A program made the translations under genes and the position numbers. Positions 51,555 to 60,817 of a stretch of DNA of 64,000 bases are shown in pieces. The stretch comes from Thalassobius vesicularis. Lineage in GTDB: Bacteria > Pseudomonadota > Alphaproteobacteria > Rhodobacterales > Rhodobacteraceae. Each line of letters opens with the position of its first letter. Positions within the stretch are counted from its first letter, which is position 1. The notes beneath the pieces were generated by a model. The model did no database searches, had not been told where the DNA came from, and saw only the letters and a program-made list of their open reading frames with translations. The stretch spans positions 124,001-188,000 of the forward strand of contig NZ_SSMD01000006.1 of NCBI RefSeq assembly GCF_004799325.1, given 5' to 3'.

Positions 51555-54077
51555 TCATTTCTTCTTGGCCTTGCCCTTGGCGGGCTTCTTTTTCGCCGAT
51601 TTCTCGGCGATCAGGGCCAGAGCCTGTTCCAGCGTGGCGTCCTCGGGTTTGACGTCCTTGGGCAGGGTGGCGTTGACCTTTTCCCATTTCACATAGGGGC
51701 CATAGCGCCCCTCCATGATCGAGATTGCGCCGCCATCGGGATGCTCGCCCAGTTCCTTGAGCGGTTTGGCTGCCGCAGCCCCGCCGCGCCCGCGACCGGG
51801 GTTGGCGCGCTTCTCGGCCAGCAGTTCGACGGCGCGGTTCATGCCGATCTCGAACACGTCGTTCGGGTCCTTGAGGTTGGCATAGACCGGCTTTGCCTCG
51901 TCGGGCAGCTGGTGCATCAGGTAGGGGCCGAAGCGGCCGAAATTCGCGGTGATCTGGCCGCCGTCCGGGTGCGCACCGATTTCGCGCGGCAGGGACAGCA
52001 GGGTCAGGGCCTTTTCCAGGTCCATGTCGTCCTTGCTCCAGCCTTTGGGCAGGGAGGCGCGGGGCGGTTTCTTGTTCTCGGGCGTGGGTTCGCCGCGCTG
52101 GACATACGGGCCGAAGCGGCCGGATTTCAGCCAGATCTCGTCGCCGGCATCTTCGCCCAGCACACGCTCGTCACCATCGGCACCTTCACCGGCGATGGGG
52201 CGCGTGTAGGTGCATTCGGGGTAGTTGCCGCAGCCGACAAACCCCCCGGTCCGCGAGGTTTTCAGGTGCAGCTTACCAGTGCCGCATTTCGGGCAGACGC
52301 GCGGGTCCGAGCCATCCTCGCGCGGCGGGTAGAGCTGGGGGGCCAGCGCCTCGTCCAGCACGTCCAGCACTTCGGTGATGCGCAGATCGCTGGTTTCGCC
52401 GATCGCGGCCGAGAAATCGCGCCAGAATCGGGCCAGCACGTCCTTGTAATCGCGGTCACCGGCGGACACGTCGTCCAGCTGTTCTTCAAGATCGGCGGTG
52501 AAATCGTATTCCACGTAGCGTTTGAAGAAGTTCATCAGGAACACGGTCACGATCCGGCCCTTGTCCTCGGGGAAGAGGCGGTTCTTGTCCTTGCGGACAT
52601 ATTCGCGGTCCTGGATCGTGGTGATCACCGACGCATAGGTCGAGGGGCGACCGATGCCCAGCTCTTCCATCTTCTTGACCAGCGTCGCCTCGGTGTAACG
52701 GGGCGGGGGCTGGGTGAAGTGCTGTTCAGGGCTTATCTGGCGTTTGTCGGCCTTTTCGCCCTGCATGATCTGGGGCAGGCGCTTGTCGTCATCGTCCATG
52801 ACGCTGTCGTCGCGGCCTTCTTCGTAGACCGCAAGGAAGCCGTCGAACAGCACGACCTGGCCGGTGGCGCGCAGCTCGACCTGGCCATCGCGGCTGGCGA
52901 TGTCGACGGTGGTGCGCTCCAGCCGGGCGGCTTCCATCTGGCACGAGATGGTGCGTTTCCAGATCAGATCATAGAGGCGACGCTGATCGGCATCCGTCAG
53001 TTTCAGCGCGGCGGCGTCCTTGGTCATGTCCGTCGGGCGGATACATTCGTGGGCTTCCTGCGCGTTCTTGGCCTTGTTCTTGTACATGCGCGGGCTGTCG
53101 GGGACATATTGGGCGCCGAACCGGTCCTTGATCGCGTCACGGGCCGCCATCACGGCCTCGGGCGCCATGTCGATGCCGTCGGTCCGCATATAGGTGATGT
53201 GGCCAGCCTCATAAAGGCGCTGCGCCGCGTTCATGCACTGCCGTGCGCCCATGCCGAACTTGCGGCTGGCCTCTTGCTGCAGGGTCGAGGTCATGAAGGG
53301 TGCCGCAGGGTTGCGGCTGGCAGGCTTGGCCTCGACCGATTTGACGGTCAGCTCGCGGCTGGTGATCGCCTGTACCGCCATTTCGGCCTGCGTTTGGTTC
53401 TCGATGCTGTACTTGTCCAGCTTGTCGCCGGCCAGCACGGTCAGGCGCGCCTCGTATTCCTGGCCGCGCGGGGTGCCCAGCAGGGCGCTGACCGACCAGT
53501 ATTCGCGGGGGCGGAAGGCCTCGATCTCCATCTCGCGTTCGACGATCAGACGCAGGCAGACCGATTGCACCCGCCCGGCCGAGCGTGCGCCCGGCAGTTT
53601 GCGCCACAGCACGGGGCTGAGGTTGAAGCCCACCAGATAGTCCAGCGCGCGGCGCGCCAGATAGGCGTCGACCAGCGGCTGGTCGATGTCGCGCGGGTTT
53701 TTCATCGCCTCGGTGACGGCGGTTTTGGTGATCGCGTTGAACACCACGCGGCTGACGGCGGTGTCCTTCTTGATGGCGCGGCGCTTGCGCAGCGTCTCTT
53801 CGAGGTGCCAGCTGATCGCCTCTCCTTCGCGATCAGGGTCGGTGGCGAGGATCAGTGCGTTGTCGTCCTTCAGCGCGTCGGCGATGGCCTTGACGTGCTT
53901 GCGGCTGTCGACGCCGACCTCCCACTCCATCGCGAAATCATGCTCGGTATCGACCGAGCCGTCCTTGGCGGGCAGATCGCGGACGTGGCCGTAGGACGCC
54001 AGAACGGTGTAGTCGGACCCCAGATACTTGTTGATCGTCTTGGCTTTGGCCGGGGATTCGACAACGACTACTGGCAT
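51555..54077 (-). CDS. topA: DNA topoisomerase I
   Basis: A type IA topoisomerase of 840 residues. The Toprim domain starts VVVVESPAKAKTINKYLG and includes DPDREGEAISWHL near residue 108. The active-site Tyr is in ITYMRTDG near residue 295. A C-terminal zinc-ribbon (CPKCGTGKLHL ... CGNYPECTY, about 590-620) and further topo C-terminal repeats (GRFGPYVQRG, GRFGPYLMHQ, GRYGPYVKWE) follow, ending in a Lys-rich tail. AAGGAA precedes the ATG. Confidence 0.97.
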   Translation of the reverse strand: MPVVVVESPAKAKTINKYLGSDYTVLASYGHVRDLPAKDGSVDTEHDFAMEWEVGVDSRKHVKAIADALKDDNALILATDPDREGEAISWHLEETLRKRRAIKKDTAVSRVVFNAITKTAVTEAMKNPRDIDQPLVDAYLARRALDYLVGFNLSPVLWRKLPGARSAGRVQSVCLRLIVEREMEIEAFRPREYWSVSALLGTPRGQEYEARLTVLAGDKLDKYSIENQTQAEMAVQAITSRELTVKSVEAKPASRNPAAPFMTSTLQQEASRKFGMGARQCMNAAQRLYEAGHITYMRTDGIDMAPEAVMAARDAIKDRFGAQYVPDSPRMYKNKAKNAQEAHECIRPTDMTKDAAALKLTDADQRRLYDLIWKRTISCQMEAARLERTTVDIASRDGQVELRATGQVVLFDGFLAVYEEGRDDSVMDDDDKRLPQIMQGEKADKRQISPEQHFTQPPPRYTEATLVKKMEELGIGRPSTYASVITTIQDREYVRKDKNRLFPEDKGRIVTVFLMNFFKRYVEYDFTADLEEQLDDVSAGDRDYKDVLARFWRDFSAAIGETSDLRITEVLDVLDEALAPQLYPPREDGSDPRVCPKCGTGKLHLKTSRTGGFVGCGNYPECTYTRPIAGEGADGDERVLGEDAGDEIWLKSGRFGPYVQRGEPTPENKKPPRASLPKGWSKDDMDLEKALTLLSLPREIGAHPDGGQITANFGRFGPYLMHQLPDEAKPVYANLKDPNDVFEIGMNRAVELLAEKRANPGRGRGGAAAAKPLKELGEHPDGGAISIMEGRYGPYVKWEKVNATLPKDVKPEDATLEQALALIAEKSAKKKPAKGKAKKK

Positions 54078-54160
54078 GAAAATTCCTTTCGACTCGCACC
54101 TCTGCGTATGGCGGCGGAAAATGTCGGTCGGAAAGGGTGTTTGTCAATGCGCCGTTGCAG

Positions 54161-54201
54161 GGTGCCTTGGTCGCACCTTTGGTGCGTAATTTTAAGGCAC
54201 C
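54161..54201. repeat. Nested hairpin spanning the dprA stop codon
   Basis: An outer stem GGTGCCTT (54161-54168) / AAGGCACC (54194-54201) encloses an inner stem GCACC (54173-54177) / GGTGC (54181-54185). The dprA stop codon lies in the outer arm. No U-run follows, so it could be an RNA-stabilising or attenuation structure between dprA and topA. Confidence 0.55.
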
Positions 54202-55340
54202 AGCGCCAGCATACCACCAGGTTGGCGCTGGATGCGGCCATCCAGCTCCAGATCGGTCAGTACCGGAGAGACCGCAGCGGCCGGGCTGCCAAGGTCGCGG
54301 ATCAGCTGATCCTCGGCGATGGGCGAGGGGCCCAGGCGGCGCAAAATCTGGCTGTGCAGGTTCGCCGTTTCCCGCAGCGTCCGCTTCTGACGCGGTGCCG
54401 GGGCGTCGCTGAGGTCGAAGCTGTGCTGCGTGGGTTTCGCGGTTTCGACGGGGGGCAGCGCCTCAAGAATATCCTCGGCATTGCGGACCAGACGCGCGCC
54501 GTCGCGGATCAGCATGTTGCACCCCGCCGCGCGGGCGTCGAAGGGGTGTCCCGGTACTGCCAACACCTCGCGCCCCTGATCCAGCGCATTGCGGGCGGTG
54601 ATGAGGCTGCCCGATTTCGCCGCCGCCTCGACCACCACCAAGGCCTGCGCCAGGCCCGAGATAATGCGATTGCGGCGCGGGAAGTGGCGCGCTTGCGGGG
54701 GCATGCCGAAGGGTTGCTCGGACAGGCGGACACCCGTTTTGGTGATCGCTTCGGCAAGTTGTGCGTTTTCCGCAGGATACAGAACGTCGGCCCCACCGGC
54801 CATCACGGCAACGGTGCCGGTTTCCAGTGTGGCGGAATGGGCGGCGGCGTCGACGCCGCGCGCCAGCCCCGAAACGACGACATAGCCGTGGCTGGCCAGC
54901 TCTTGCGCCAACCCGCGCGCCATGCGGGTACCCAAGGACGACGCGTTGCGCGCGCCGGCGATCGCGATCATGGGGCGTTCCAGAATGGCGAGGTTACCGA
55001 TCGCCCACAGCACCGGCGGCGCGTCAGAGATTTCGGCCAGTTGCGCCGGATAGCGGGCGTCGCCGGCGCAAATCATCTGGGCCCCAGCCGCGCGGGCGGA
55101 CTTCATTTCGGCCCGTGCCAGGTTTTCGGGGCAGGGGGTGTAGTTGGTGACGCCCGCCGCGCGGGCAACTTCGGGCAGCGCCTCCAACGCGGCGGCGGCA
55201 GAACCGTGTTCGCCCATCAATCTGTAAAATGTCGCCGGACCAACCCGGTAAGAGCGCAAGAGGCGAAGCCACGACACCCGGTCATCTTCCGTGGTGGGTG
55301 GGAGTGGGGGGTGAGTGGAAGAATGATTTGTGTCGGTCAT
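54192..55340 (-). CDS. dprA: DNA-processing protein DprA
   Basis: DprA binds incoming single-stranded DNA and loads RecA during transformation. The 382-residue product has an N-terminal SAM-like domain (VSWLRLLRSYRVGPATFYRL) and the Rossmann core with IAIAGARNASSLGTRMARGL, VVSGLARGVDAAAHSATLE and FPRRNRIISGLAQALVVVEA. AVPGHPFDARAAGCNMLIRDGA and a winged C-terminal domain follow. The ATG at 55340 was chosen; 55379 would add 13 residues. Its presence together with a tad pilus is compatible with DNA uptake, but no other competence gene is in the window. Confidence 0.95.
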   Translation of the reverse strand: MTDTNHSSTHPPLPPTTEDDRVSWLRLLRSYRVGPATFYRLMGEHGSAAAALEALPEVARAAGVTNYTPCPENLARAEMKSARAAGAQMICAGDARYPAQLAEISDAPPVLWAIGNLAILERPMIAIAGARNASSLGTRMARGLAQELASHGYVVVSGLARGVDAAAHSATLETGTVAVMAGGADVLYPAENAQLAEAITKTGVRLSEQPFGMPPQARHFPRRNRIISGLAQALVVVEAAAKSGSLITARNALDQGREVLAVPGHPFDARAAGCNMLIRDGARLVRNAEDILEALPPVETAKPTQHSFDLSDAPAPRQKRTLRETANLHSQILRRLGPSPIAEDQLIRDLGSPAAAVSPVLTDLELDGRIQRQPGGMLALVP

Positions 55341-55384
55341 CGTCGCCTCGCCGTCTTGCAGAATCAGGTTTAGCTGCAAAGCGG

Positions 55385-55513
55385 TTAATGACGTGTAAAC
55401 CGAAACGCGAGTTCAGCCTTTTGTTGTGAAAGAGGCTGGAGAAAACCAGCGCAGGGATAACCACTGAGCGCGGCGAATGTCAGCCCAAGGGGCATTGTCA
55501 CCGTCCAGATCAT
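55385..55513 (-). other. Possible small membrane ORF or remnant in the tldD-dprA gap
   Basis: In the 271-bp gap between tldD and dprA one frame runs open from 55603 to a TAA at 55385. It encodes a hydrophobic stretch (HALGLLASALIHATFGMIWT followed by VTMPLGLTFAAL) with coding-like codon usage. The first ATG (55513) gives only 42 residues and lies inside the hydrophobic part. It may be a decayed membrane-protein gene or chance. Nothing else is seen in the gap. Confidence 0.2.
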
Positions 55514-55611
55514 GCCGAAGGTGGCGTGGATGAGCGCGCTAGCCAGCAGTCCCAGCGCATGCCCCCCAGTCCGGGGTTGCCGCTTGGGCGTTCGGATGTT
55601 GGGTCAATGGC

Positions 55612-57033
55612 TCATGCGGCGGCACCGCCGACGGTCAGGCCGCCGATCATCACGGTGGGTTGGCCGACGCCGACGGGCACCCATTGGCCGGCCTTGCCGC
55701 AATTACCCAGACCGGGATCCAGCGCCATGTCGTTGCCAAGGGCGCGGATCCGCTTCAGCGCGGTTGCGCCGTCGCCGATCAGGGTGGCTCCTTTGACGGG
55801 TGCGCCGATCTGGCCGTTTTTCACGCGGTACGCCTCGGTGCAGGAGAAGACGAACTTGCCGTTGGTCACATCCACCTGGCCGCCGCCAAAGCCCACCGCA
55901 TAGATGCCGTCCTTCAGATCGGCTACGATATCTGCGGGGTTGGCGTCGCCGCCCATCATATATGTGTTGGTCATGCGCGGCATCGGCACGTGGGCATAGG
56001 ATTCGCGGCGTCCGTTGCCGGTGGGTTGCACGCCCATCAGTCGGGCGTTCTGGCGGTCCTGCATGAAGCCGACAAGAATGCCGTCCTCGATCAGGACGTT
56101 CTTGCCCGAGGGCGTACCCTCGTCATCGAAACTGATCGAGCCGCGCCGGTCCGGAATCGTGCCGTCATCCAGCACGGTAACACCCTTGGAGGCGACCTGT
56201 TGGCCCATCAGTCCGGCGAAAACGGACGAGCCTTTGCGATTCGCGTCGCCCTCCAGCCCGTGGCCGATGGCCTCGTGCAGCAGGATGCCGGGCCATCCGG
56301 GGCCCAGGACCACGTCCATGACGCCAGCGGGGGCGGGCTCGGCATCCAAGTTGACCAGTGCGATGCGCAGCGCCTCGGATGCCTTGGCCTGCCAGTCCGC
56401 GGGGTCCAGAAGGCCGGCCAGGCCCACGCGCCCGCCGCCGCCCGCGGTGCCGGATTCGCGCCGACCGTTCTGTTCGACGATGACCGAGACGTTGACCCGT
56501 GTCATCGGGCGCACATCGCGCAGATGGGTACCTTCGGGGCGCAGGATCTCGACCTCTTGCAAAGAGGCCGTCACGGTCGCCGTCACCTGCACCACACGCG
56601 GGTCAAGCGCACGGGCGTAGGCGTCGATCTCGCGCAGGGTTTCGAGCTTCACCGAGAAAGAAGCGCCGCCGATCGGGTCTTCGTCGGTATAAAGGCGGCG
56701 GTTCGTGGCCTGCGGGGGCAGCGCCAATATGCCGCCGCCATCACCGACCGCCAGGCGGGCCGTAGCCACCGCGCGGCGCAGGGCAGATTCGGAAATTTCC
56801 GTGGAATGGGCGTATCCAGAGACTTCTCCGCTGACGGCGCGCAGGCCAAATCCCTCGGAGGCATCGTAACTGGCCGTTTTCACACGACCATCGTCGAACA
56901 CGATCGCCTCAGAGCGGCGACGCTCCAGAAAAAGTTCTCCGTCTTCGGCCCCAAAAGTGGCCTCCCTCAACAAATCAAGGGCCTTGTCCGGGTCCAGTGC
57001 CTGCTCGAACGGGCGGAAAGGCGTATCGCTCAT
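55612..57033 (-). CDS. tldD: Metalloprotease TldD
   Basis: TldD is the zinc-bearing subunit of the TldD/TldE protease that processes small peptides and antitoxins. The 473-residue product has the active-site LLHEAIGHGLEGD (HExxxH) near residue 255, GSISFDDEGTPSG, and a C-terminal VSLVKDG-like MTNTYMMGGDANPADIVADL segment. The ATG at 57033 has AGGAAAA upstream. An FNR-type site is centred 40 bp upstream. Confidence 0.95.
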   Translation of the reverse strand: MSDTPFRPFEQALDPDKALDLLREATFGAEDGELFLERRRSEAIVFDDGRVKTASYDASEGFGLRAVSGEVSGYAHSTEISESALRRAVATARLAVGDGGGILALPPQATNRRLYTDEDPIGGASFSVKLETLREIDAYARALDPRVVQVTATVTASLQEVEILRPEGTHLRDVRPMTRVNVSVIVEQNGRRESGTAGGGGRVGLAGLLDPADWQAKASEALRIALVNLDAEPAPAGVMDVVLGPGWPGILLHEAIGHGLEGDANRKGSSVFAGLMGQQVASKGVTVLDDGTIPDRRGSISFDDEGTPSGKNVLIEDGILVGFMQDRQNARLMGVQPTGNGRRESYAHVPMPRMTNTYMMGGDANPADIVADLKDGIYAVGFGGGQVDVTNGKFVFSCTEAYRVKNGQIGAPVKGATLIGDGATALKRIRALGNDMALDPGLGNCGKAGQWVPVGVGQPTVMIGGLTVGGAAA

Positions 57034-57066
57034 ATCTGTTTTTCCTGTCTTTTCAGCGGCTGGAAT

Positions 57067-57080
57067 TTGATCTAAATCAA
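57067..57080. promoter_or_regulatory. FNR/FnrL-type binding site between tldD and ctaC
   Basis: TTGAT-CTAA-ATCAA is a perfect match to the FNR consensus TTGAT-N4-ATCAA. It lies 33 bp upstream of the tldD start and about 150 bp upstream of the cytochrome oxidase subunit II gene, within a 196-bp divergent gap. FnrL is a known oxygen regulator of respiratory genes in Rhodobacteraceae. Which of the two genes it controls is not shown by sequence. Confidence 0.7.
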
Positions 57081-57229
57081 AAAAAGCGTCCGTTTGCCGC
57101 AAGCACCATTGTTGTTCTGTGAAGGAGAATATGGTTTCTAGCGGCGACAAAACAACGGGTTTTGCCCCTGTCCGGTCCTGTCCGGGCGTCCGAATGAAAA
57201 ACAAACACCTCAACCGATCAGGGTGACAT

Positions 57230-58132
57230 ATGAAACTGAACTCCAGCCTTCTGGCGGCAGCAGCAGCCTTTACCGCAGCCCCGGCTTTTGCTGCGGAAAC
57301 CATTGGCAAGCCGCAACCCGGCCTTCTGGGCTTTCAGCCCGCCGCAACCGAACTGGCCCGTGACCTGCAATCGCTGGATCACCTGATCCTGGTTATCATC
57401 ACCGCGATCACCCTGTTCGTGGTCGGCCTGATCGCCATCGTGATCGTGCGCTACAACCGCCGTGTGAACCCGAACCCGGCCAGCTTCACCCACAATTCCC
57501 CGCTGGAAGTGGCGTGGACGATCATCCCGATCGTGATTCTGGTGTTCATCGGTGCGTTCTCGCTGCCGGTTCTGTTCAAGCAGCAGGAAATCCCGGCTGG
57601 CGAAGTGCACATCAAGGTGACCGGCTACCAGTGGTACTGGGGCTACGAATACACCGACGAAGGTTTCGCCTTTGACAGCTACATGATCGGCCAACCCGCC
57701 ACCATGGACGACGAAGACGAGAAAGCCGGCGCACAGGCCTACGTGAACAGCGACGCAATGCGCGCCAAGCTGAAGCGCATGGGCTACAACGAGGACGAGT
57801 TCCTGCTGGCCACCGACACTCAGGTCGTGATCCCCGTCAACAAGGTCGTCGTCATGGACGTGACCGGCGCCGACGTGATCCACTCGTGGACCATCCCCGC
57901 CTTTGGCGTGAAGCAGGACGCCGTTCCCGGCCGTATCGCCCAGCTGTGGTTCAAGGCCGAGAAAGAAGGCATCTACTTCGGTCAGTGCTCGGAGCTGTGC
58001 GGTAAGGACCACGCCTACATGCCGATCACCGTCAAGGTCGTCTCGGAAGCCGAATACGCCAAGTGGCTGAATGAAGCCAAAGAGCAGTATGCCGGCACCC
58101 CCGCCGCGCTGACCGTGGCTTCGGCTGACTAA
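57230..58132 (+). CDS. ctaC: Cytochrome c oxidase subunit II (aa3 type)
   Basis: A 300-residue subunit II with a signal peptide (1-21, ending AFAAET), two membrane helices (about 50-75 and 95-115) and a periplasmic cupredoxin domain. The CuA ligands are at [18 protein letters not shown] and [27 protein letters not shown] is the aromatic electron-entry region. This is the electron acceptor from cytochrome c. Subunit I (ctaD) is not in the window. Confidence 0.97.
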   Translation: MKLNSSLLAAAAAFTAAPAFAAETIGKPQPGLLGFQPAATELARDLQSLDHLILVIITAITLFVVGLIAIVIVRYNRRVNPNPASFTHNSPLEVAWTIIPIVILVFIGAFSLPVLFKQQEIPAGEVHIKVTGYQWYWGYEYTDEGFAFDSYMIGQPATMDDEDEKAGAQAYVNSDAMRAKLKRMGYNEDEFLLATDTQVVIPVNKVVVMDVTGADVIHSWTIPAFGVKQDAVPGRIAQLWFKAEKEGIYFGQCSELCGKDHAYMPITVKVVSEAEYAKWLNEAKEQYAGTPAALTVASAD

Positions 58133-58211
58133 ACGGATCGGGGCGCGCTGATCGGCGCGTCCCTCCCTTTCCACCGATGGGCCGCGCCAGGTGCGCGGCA
58201 AAAGGCAGAAG

Positions 58212-59150
58212 ATGAGCGACGCAAGCATCAACACTCAGGTCAATGGCGGCGAAGCGGGGTTCCGTGACTATTTCGCCCTGCTGAAACCGCGCGTGATGTC
58301 GTTGGTGGTGTTCACCGCGGCGGTCGGCCTGCTGGCCGCGCCCGGTGGCGTGCACCCCTTCGTGGCCTTCTGCGCCGTGCTGTTCATCGCCGTGGGCGGC
58401 GGTGCCTCGGGCGCGCTGAACATGTGGTGGGATGCCGATATCGACCAGGTGATGAAGCGCACCACCTCGCGCCCCATTCCCTCGGGCAAGGTGACCGGCC
58501 AAGAGGCGCTGGCCATCGGCCTGACCCTGTCGGTCTTCGCCTGCGTGATGCTGTGGCTGGCAACGAACATCGTTGCGGGCGCGCTGCTGGCCTTTACCAT
58601 CTTCTTCTACGCCGTCGTCTACACGATCTGGCTGAAGCGCTGGACCCCCCAGAACATCGTGATCGGCGGTGCTGCGGGCGCGTTCCCCCCGATGATCGGC
58701 TGGGCGGCCGTCACCGGCGGCGTCAGCGTCGAATCCGTCCTGATGTTCATGCTGATCTTCATGTGGACCCCGCCGCACTTCTGGGCGCTGGCGCTGTTCA
58801 TGAACTCGGACTACGAGAAAGCCGGCGTGCCGATGCTGACCGTGACCCACGGTCGCCGCGTCACCCGCAACCACATTCTGGTCTACACGATCCTGCTGGC
58901 CCCGCTGGCGATCGGCACTGCGTTCACCTCGATCGGTGGGCCGATCTACCTGACCGTGTCGGTCATCCTGAACGTCCTGTTCCTGCTGGGCGCGCTGAAG
59001 CTGTGGCGCCGTAACGAGGATCAGGCCCAGGTCGACAAGTACCGGCTGGAGAAGTCCTTCTTCGGGCTGTCGCTGATGTACCTGTTCCTGCATTTCGGCG
59101 CGATCCTGGCCGAAGCTGCCCTGAAACCCTATGGGCTGGGGGGCTGGTAA
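58212..59150 (+). CDS. ctaB: Protohaem IX farnesyltransferase (haem O synthase)
   Basis: CtaB farnesylates haem b to haem o, a precursor of the haem a of aa3 oxidase. The 312-residue UbiA-family membrane protein has about nine helices. The prenyl-diphosphate binding motif is [20 protein letters not shown] near residue 75, and a second Asp-rich/His loop is at [16 protein letters not shown] near residue 215. The ATG at 58212 has GGCAGAAG upstream; a GTG at 58191 is in frame but less likely. Confidence 0.96.
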   Translation: MSDASINTQVNGGEAGFRDYFALLKPRVMSLVVFTAAVGLLAAPGGVHPFVAFCAVLFIAVGGGASGALNMWWDADIDQVMKRTTSRPIPSGKVTGQEALAIGLTLSVFACVMLWLATNIVAGALLAFTIFFYAVVYTIWLKRWTPQNIVIGGAAGAFPPMIGWAAVTGGVSVESVLMFMLIFMWTPPHFWALALFMNSDYEKAGVPMLTVTHGRRVTRNHILVYTILLAPLAIGTAFTSIGGPIYLTVSVILNVLFLLGALKLWRRNEDQAQVDKYRLEKSFFGLSLMYLFLHFGAILAEAALKPYGLGGW

Positions 59151-59151
59151 G

Positions 59152-59322
59152 ATGGGAATGCATGTCGAGCATGAACTGCACAAGCGCCGCTCGGGCCGTA
59201 ATATCGGCCTAGGCCTGGTTCTGGCGGCCTTCGTCGCAATCGTCTTTGGGCTGTCGCTGGTCAAGGTCACCCAAGGCGGGCTTGGGCCCAAGCCGCAGGC
59301 GTCTCAGGGGGCAAGCAACTGA
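59152..59322 (+). CDS. Small single-helix protein of the cta operon (CoxF-like)
   Basis: A 56-residue protein with a charged N-terminus ([17 protein letters not shown]) and one membrane helix ([20 protein letters not shown]). Small proteins of this kind occupy the ctaB-ctaG interval in Rhodobacteraceae and Paracoccus and are thought to be assembly-related; the exact role is unproven. It starts 1 bp after ctaB and its stop overlaps the ctaG start. Confidence 0.82.
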   Translation: MGMHVEHELHKRRSGRNIGLGLVLAAFVAIVFGLSLVKVTQGGLGPKPQASQGASN

Positions 59323-59897
59323 TGGCAATGGACCCCAAGAAGAAGACACTGATGCAGCTGATCGCCGTCGTCCTGACGATGGGCGGTCTGGCCTGGGCAT
59401 CGGTGCCGTTCTACGACTGGTTCTGCCGCGTCACCGGCTTTGGCGGGGTGACCCAGACGGCGGATGCCGGCTCGGACGTCATTCTTGACCAGACCATCAC
59501 GATTCGCTTCGACGCCTCCAAGGAAAGCGGCATGCCGTGGGAGTTCACCCCGATGCAGCGCGAGATGAAGCTGCGGATCGGTGAGACCGGCCTTGCGTTC
59601 TACGAGGCGTACAATCCGACCGATCACCCGGTTGCGGGGCAGGCGGCCTATAACGTCGCCCCCTATGCGGCCGGCGGATTTTTCACCAAGATCGACTGCT
59701 TCTGCTTTACCGAGCAGGTGCTGCAACCCGGTGAGCGGGTCCAGATGCCCGTCACTTTCTATGTGGACCCGGAAATTGTTGAGGACCGCGAAGGCAAATT
59801 CGTCCACAACATCACCCTGTCCTACACTTTCTACCAGATCGACCTGCCCGAGCAGCAAGCTGCTCTGGACCAGGGCAAGACGAGAAACCTGAATTAA
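59322..59897 (+). CDS. ctaG: Cytochrome c oxidase assembly protein CtaG (Cox11)
   Basis: Cox11 delivers copper to the CuB site of subunit I. The 191-residue product has one N-terminal membrane helix (about 10-30) and a periplasmic domain with the copper-binding motif KIDCFCFTEQ near residue 125. YNVAPYAAGGFFTKI and PVTFYVDPEI are also conserved. It overlaps the preceding gene by 1 bp. Confidence 0.96.
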   Translation: MAMDPKKKTLMQLIAVVLTMGGLAWASVPFYDWFCRVTGFGGVTQTADAGSDVILDQTITIRFDASKESGMPWEFTPMQREMKLRIGETGLAFYEAYNPTDHPVAGQAAYNVAPYAAGGFFTKIDCFCFTEQVLQPGERVQMPVTFYVDPEIVEDREGKFVHNITLSYTFYQIDLPEQQAALDQGKTRNLN

Positions 59898-59924
59898 TAA
59901 AGGCCTTCCAACGAGGGAAACGCG

Positions 59925-60725
59925 ATGGCGCACGAAAAGAACCACGACTACCACATTCTGCCTCCCAGCCTTTGGCCCCTTCTGGGTGCTCTGGCGGGCT
60001 TCATCATGCTGTTCGGCGCGGTGATCTTCTTCCACACTGACTCGCCCTGGATGCTGCTGATCGGCTTCGTTGGCGTGCTGTACGTCATGTTCGGCTGGTG
60101 GTCGGAAGTCGTGCACGAAGGCGAAACTGGCGACCATACCCCGGTCGTCAAGATCGGCCTGCGCTATGGCTTCATCCTGTTCATCATGTCCGAAGTCATG
60201 TTCTTCTCGGCCTGGTTCTGGAGCTTCTTCAAGCACGCCATGTACCCGATGGGCGAGAACAGCCCCCGTGTTGATGGCATCTGGCCGCCCGCCGGCATCG
60301 AGACCTTCGACCCCTGGCACCTGCCGCTGATCAACACCCTGATCCTGCTGTGCTCGGGCGCCGCAGCGACTTGGGCGCACCACGCCATCGCACACGAGAA
60401 CAACCGCAAGGACATGATCAACGGTCTGCTGATCGCCGTCCTGCTGGGTGTCCTGTTCACCGTGTTCCAGGCGTATGAATACAGCCACGCGGCCTTTGGC
60501 TTCTCGGGCAACATCTACGGCGCGAACTTCTTCATGGCGACCGGCTTCCACGGTTTCCACGTCGTCGTCGGCACCATCTTCCTGTTCATCTGCATGCTGC
60601 GCGCGATGAAGGGGCACTTCACCCCCGAAAGCCACGTCGGCTTCGAAGCTGCAGCATGGTACTGGCACTTCGTTGACGTCGTGTGGCTGTTCCTGTTCGC
60701 CGCCGTCTACATCTGGGGCCAGTAA
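59925..60725 (+). CDS. ctaE: Cytochrome c oxidase subunit III
   Basis: A 266-residue, seven-helix subunit [23 protein letters not shown] at the start is typical of alphaproteobacterial aa3 oxidases. The lipid-binding helix [17 protein letters not shown] and the C-terminal [23 protein letters not shown] are diagnostic. It follows ctaG after 27 bp with GAGGGAA as ribosome binding site. Confidence 0.97.
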   Translation: MAHEKNHDYHILPPSLWPLLGALAGFIMLFGAVIFFHTDSPWMLLIGFVGVLYVMFGWWSEVVHEGETGDHTPVVKIGLRYGFILFIMSEVMFFSAWFWSFFKHAMYPMGENSPRVDGIWPPAGIETFDPWHLPLINTLILLCSGAAATWAHHAIAHENNRKDMINGLLIAVLLGVLFTVFQAYEYSHAAFGFSGNIYGANFFMATGFHGFHVVVGTIFLFICMLRAMKGHFTPESHVGFEAAAWYWHFVDVVWLFLFAAVYIWGQ

Positions 60726-60770
60726 CAGCGTTTCCGGTTGAAAAACCGGGCGTAAAGCACCAAAAGCAAG

Positions 60771-60798
60771 GCGCACGGGGCACCCCCTCGTGCGCTTT
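60771..60798 (+). terminator. Possible terminator between ctaE and the SURF1 gene
   Basis: GCGCACG (60771-60777) and CGTGCGC (60789-60795) followed by TTT. A smaller CCGGTT/AACCGG hairpin (60733-60748) lies just before it. The short T-run suggests partial termination only. Confidence 0.45.
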
Positions 60799-60817
60799 GA
60801 CCGTGTAAGGAACCCTG

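Noticed and set aside
51399-55373. A 1324-codon open frame on the + strand opposite topA and dprA, and similar long antisense frames at 407-1930, 3790-5763, 20953-22803 and 24068-26581
   Set aside because: They are mirror frames of well-supported genes in GC-rich DNA. Their products are His/Gly/Gln/Arg-rich low-complexity sequences with no motif, and the opposite strand carries clear family signatures.
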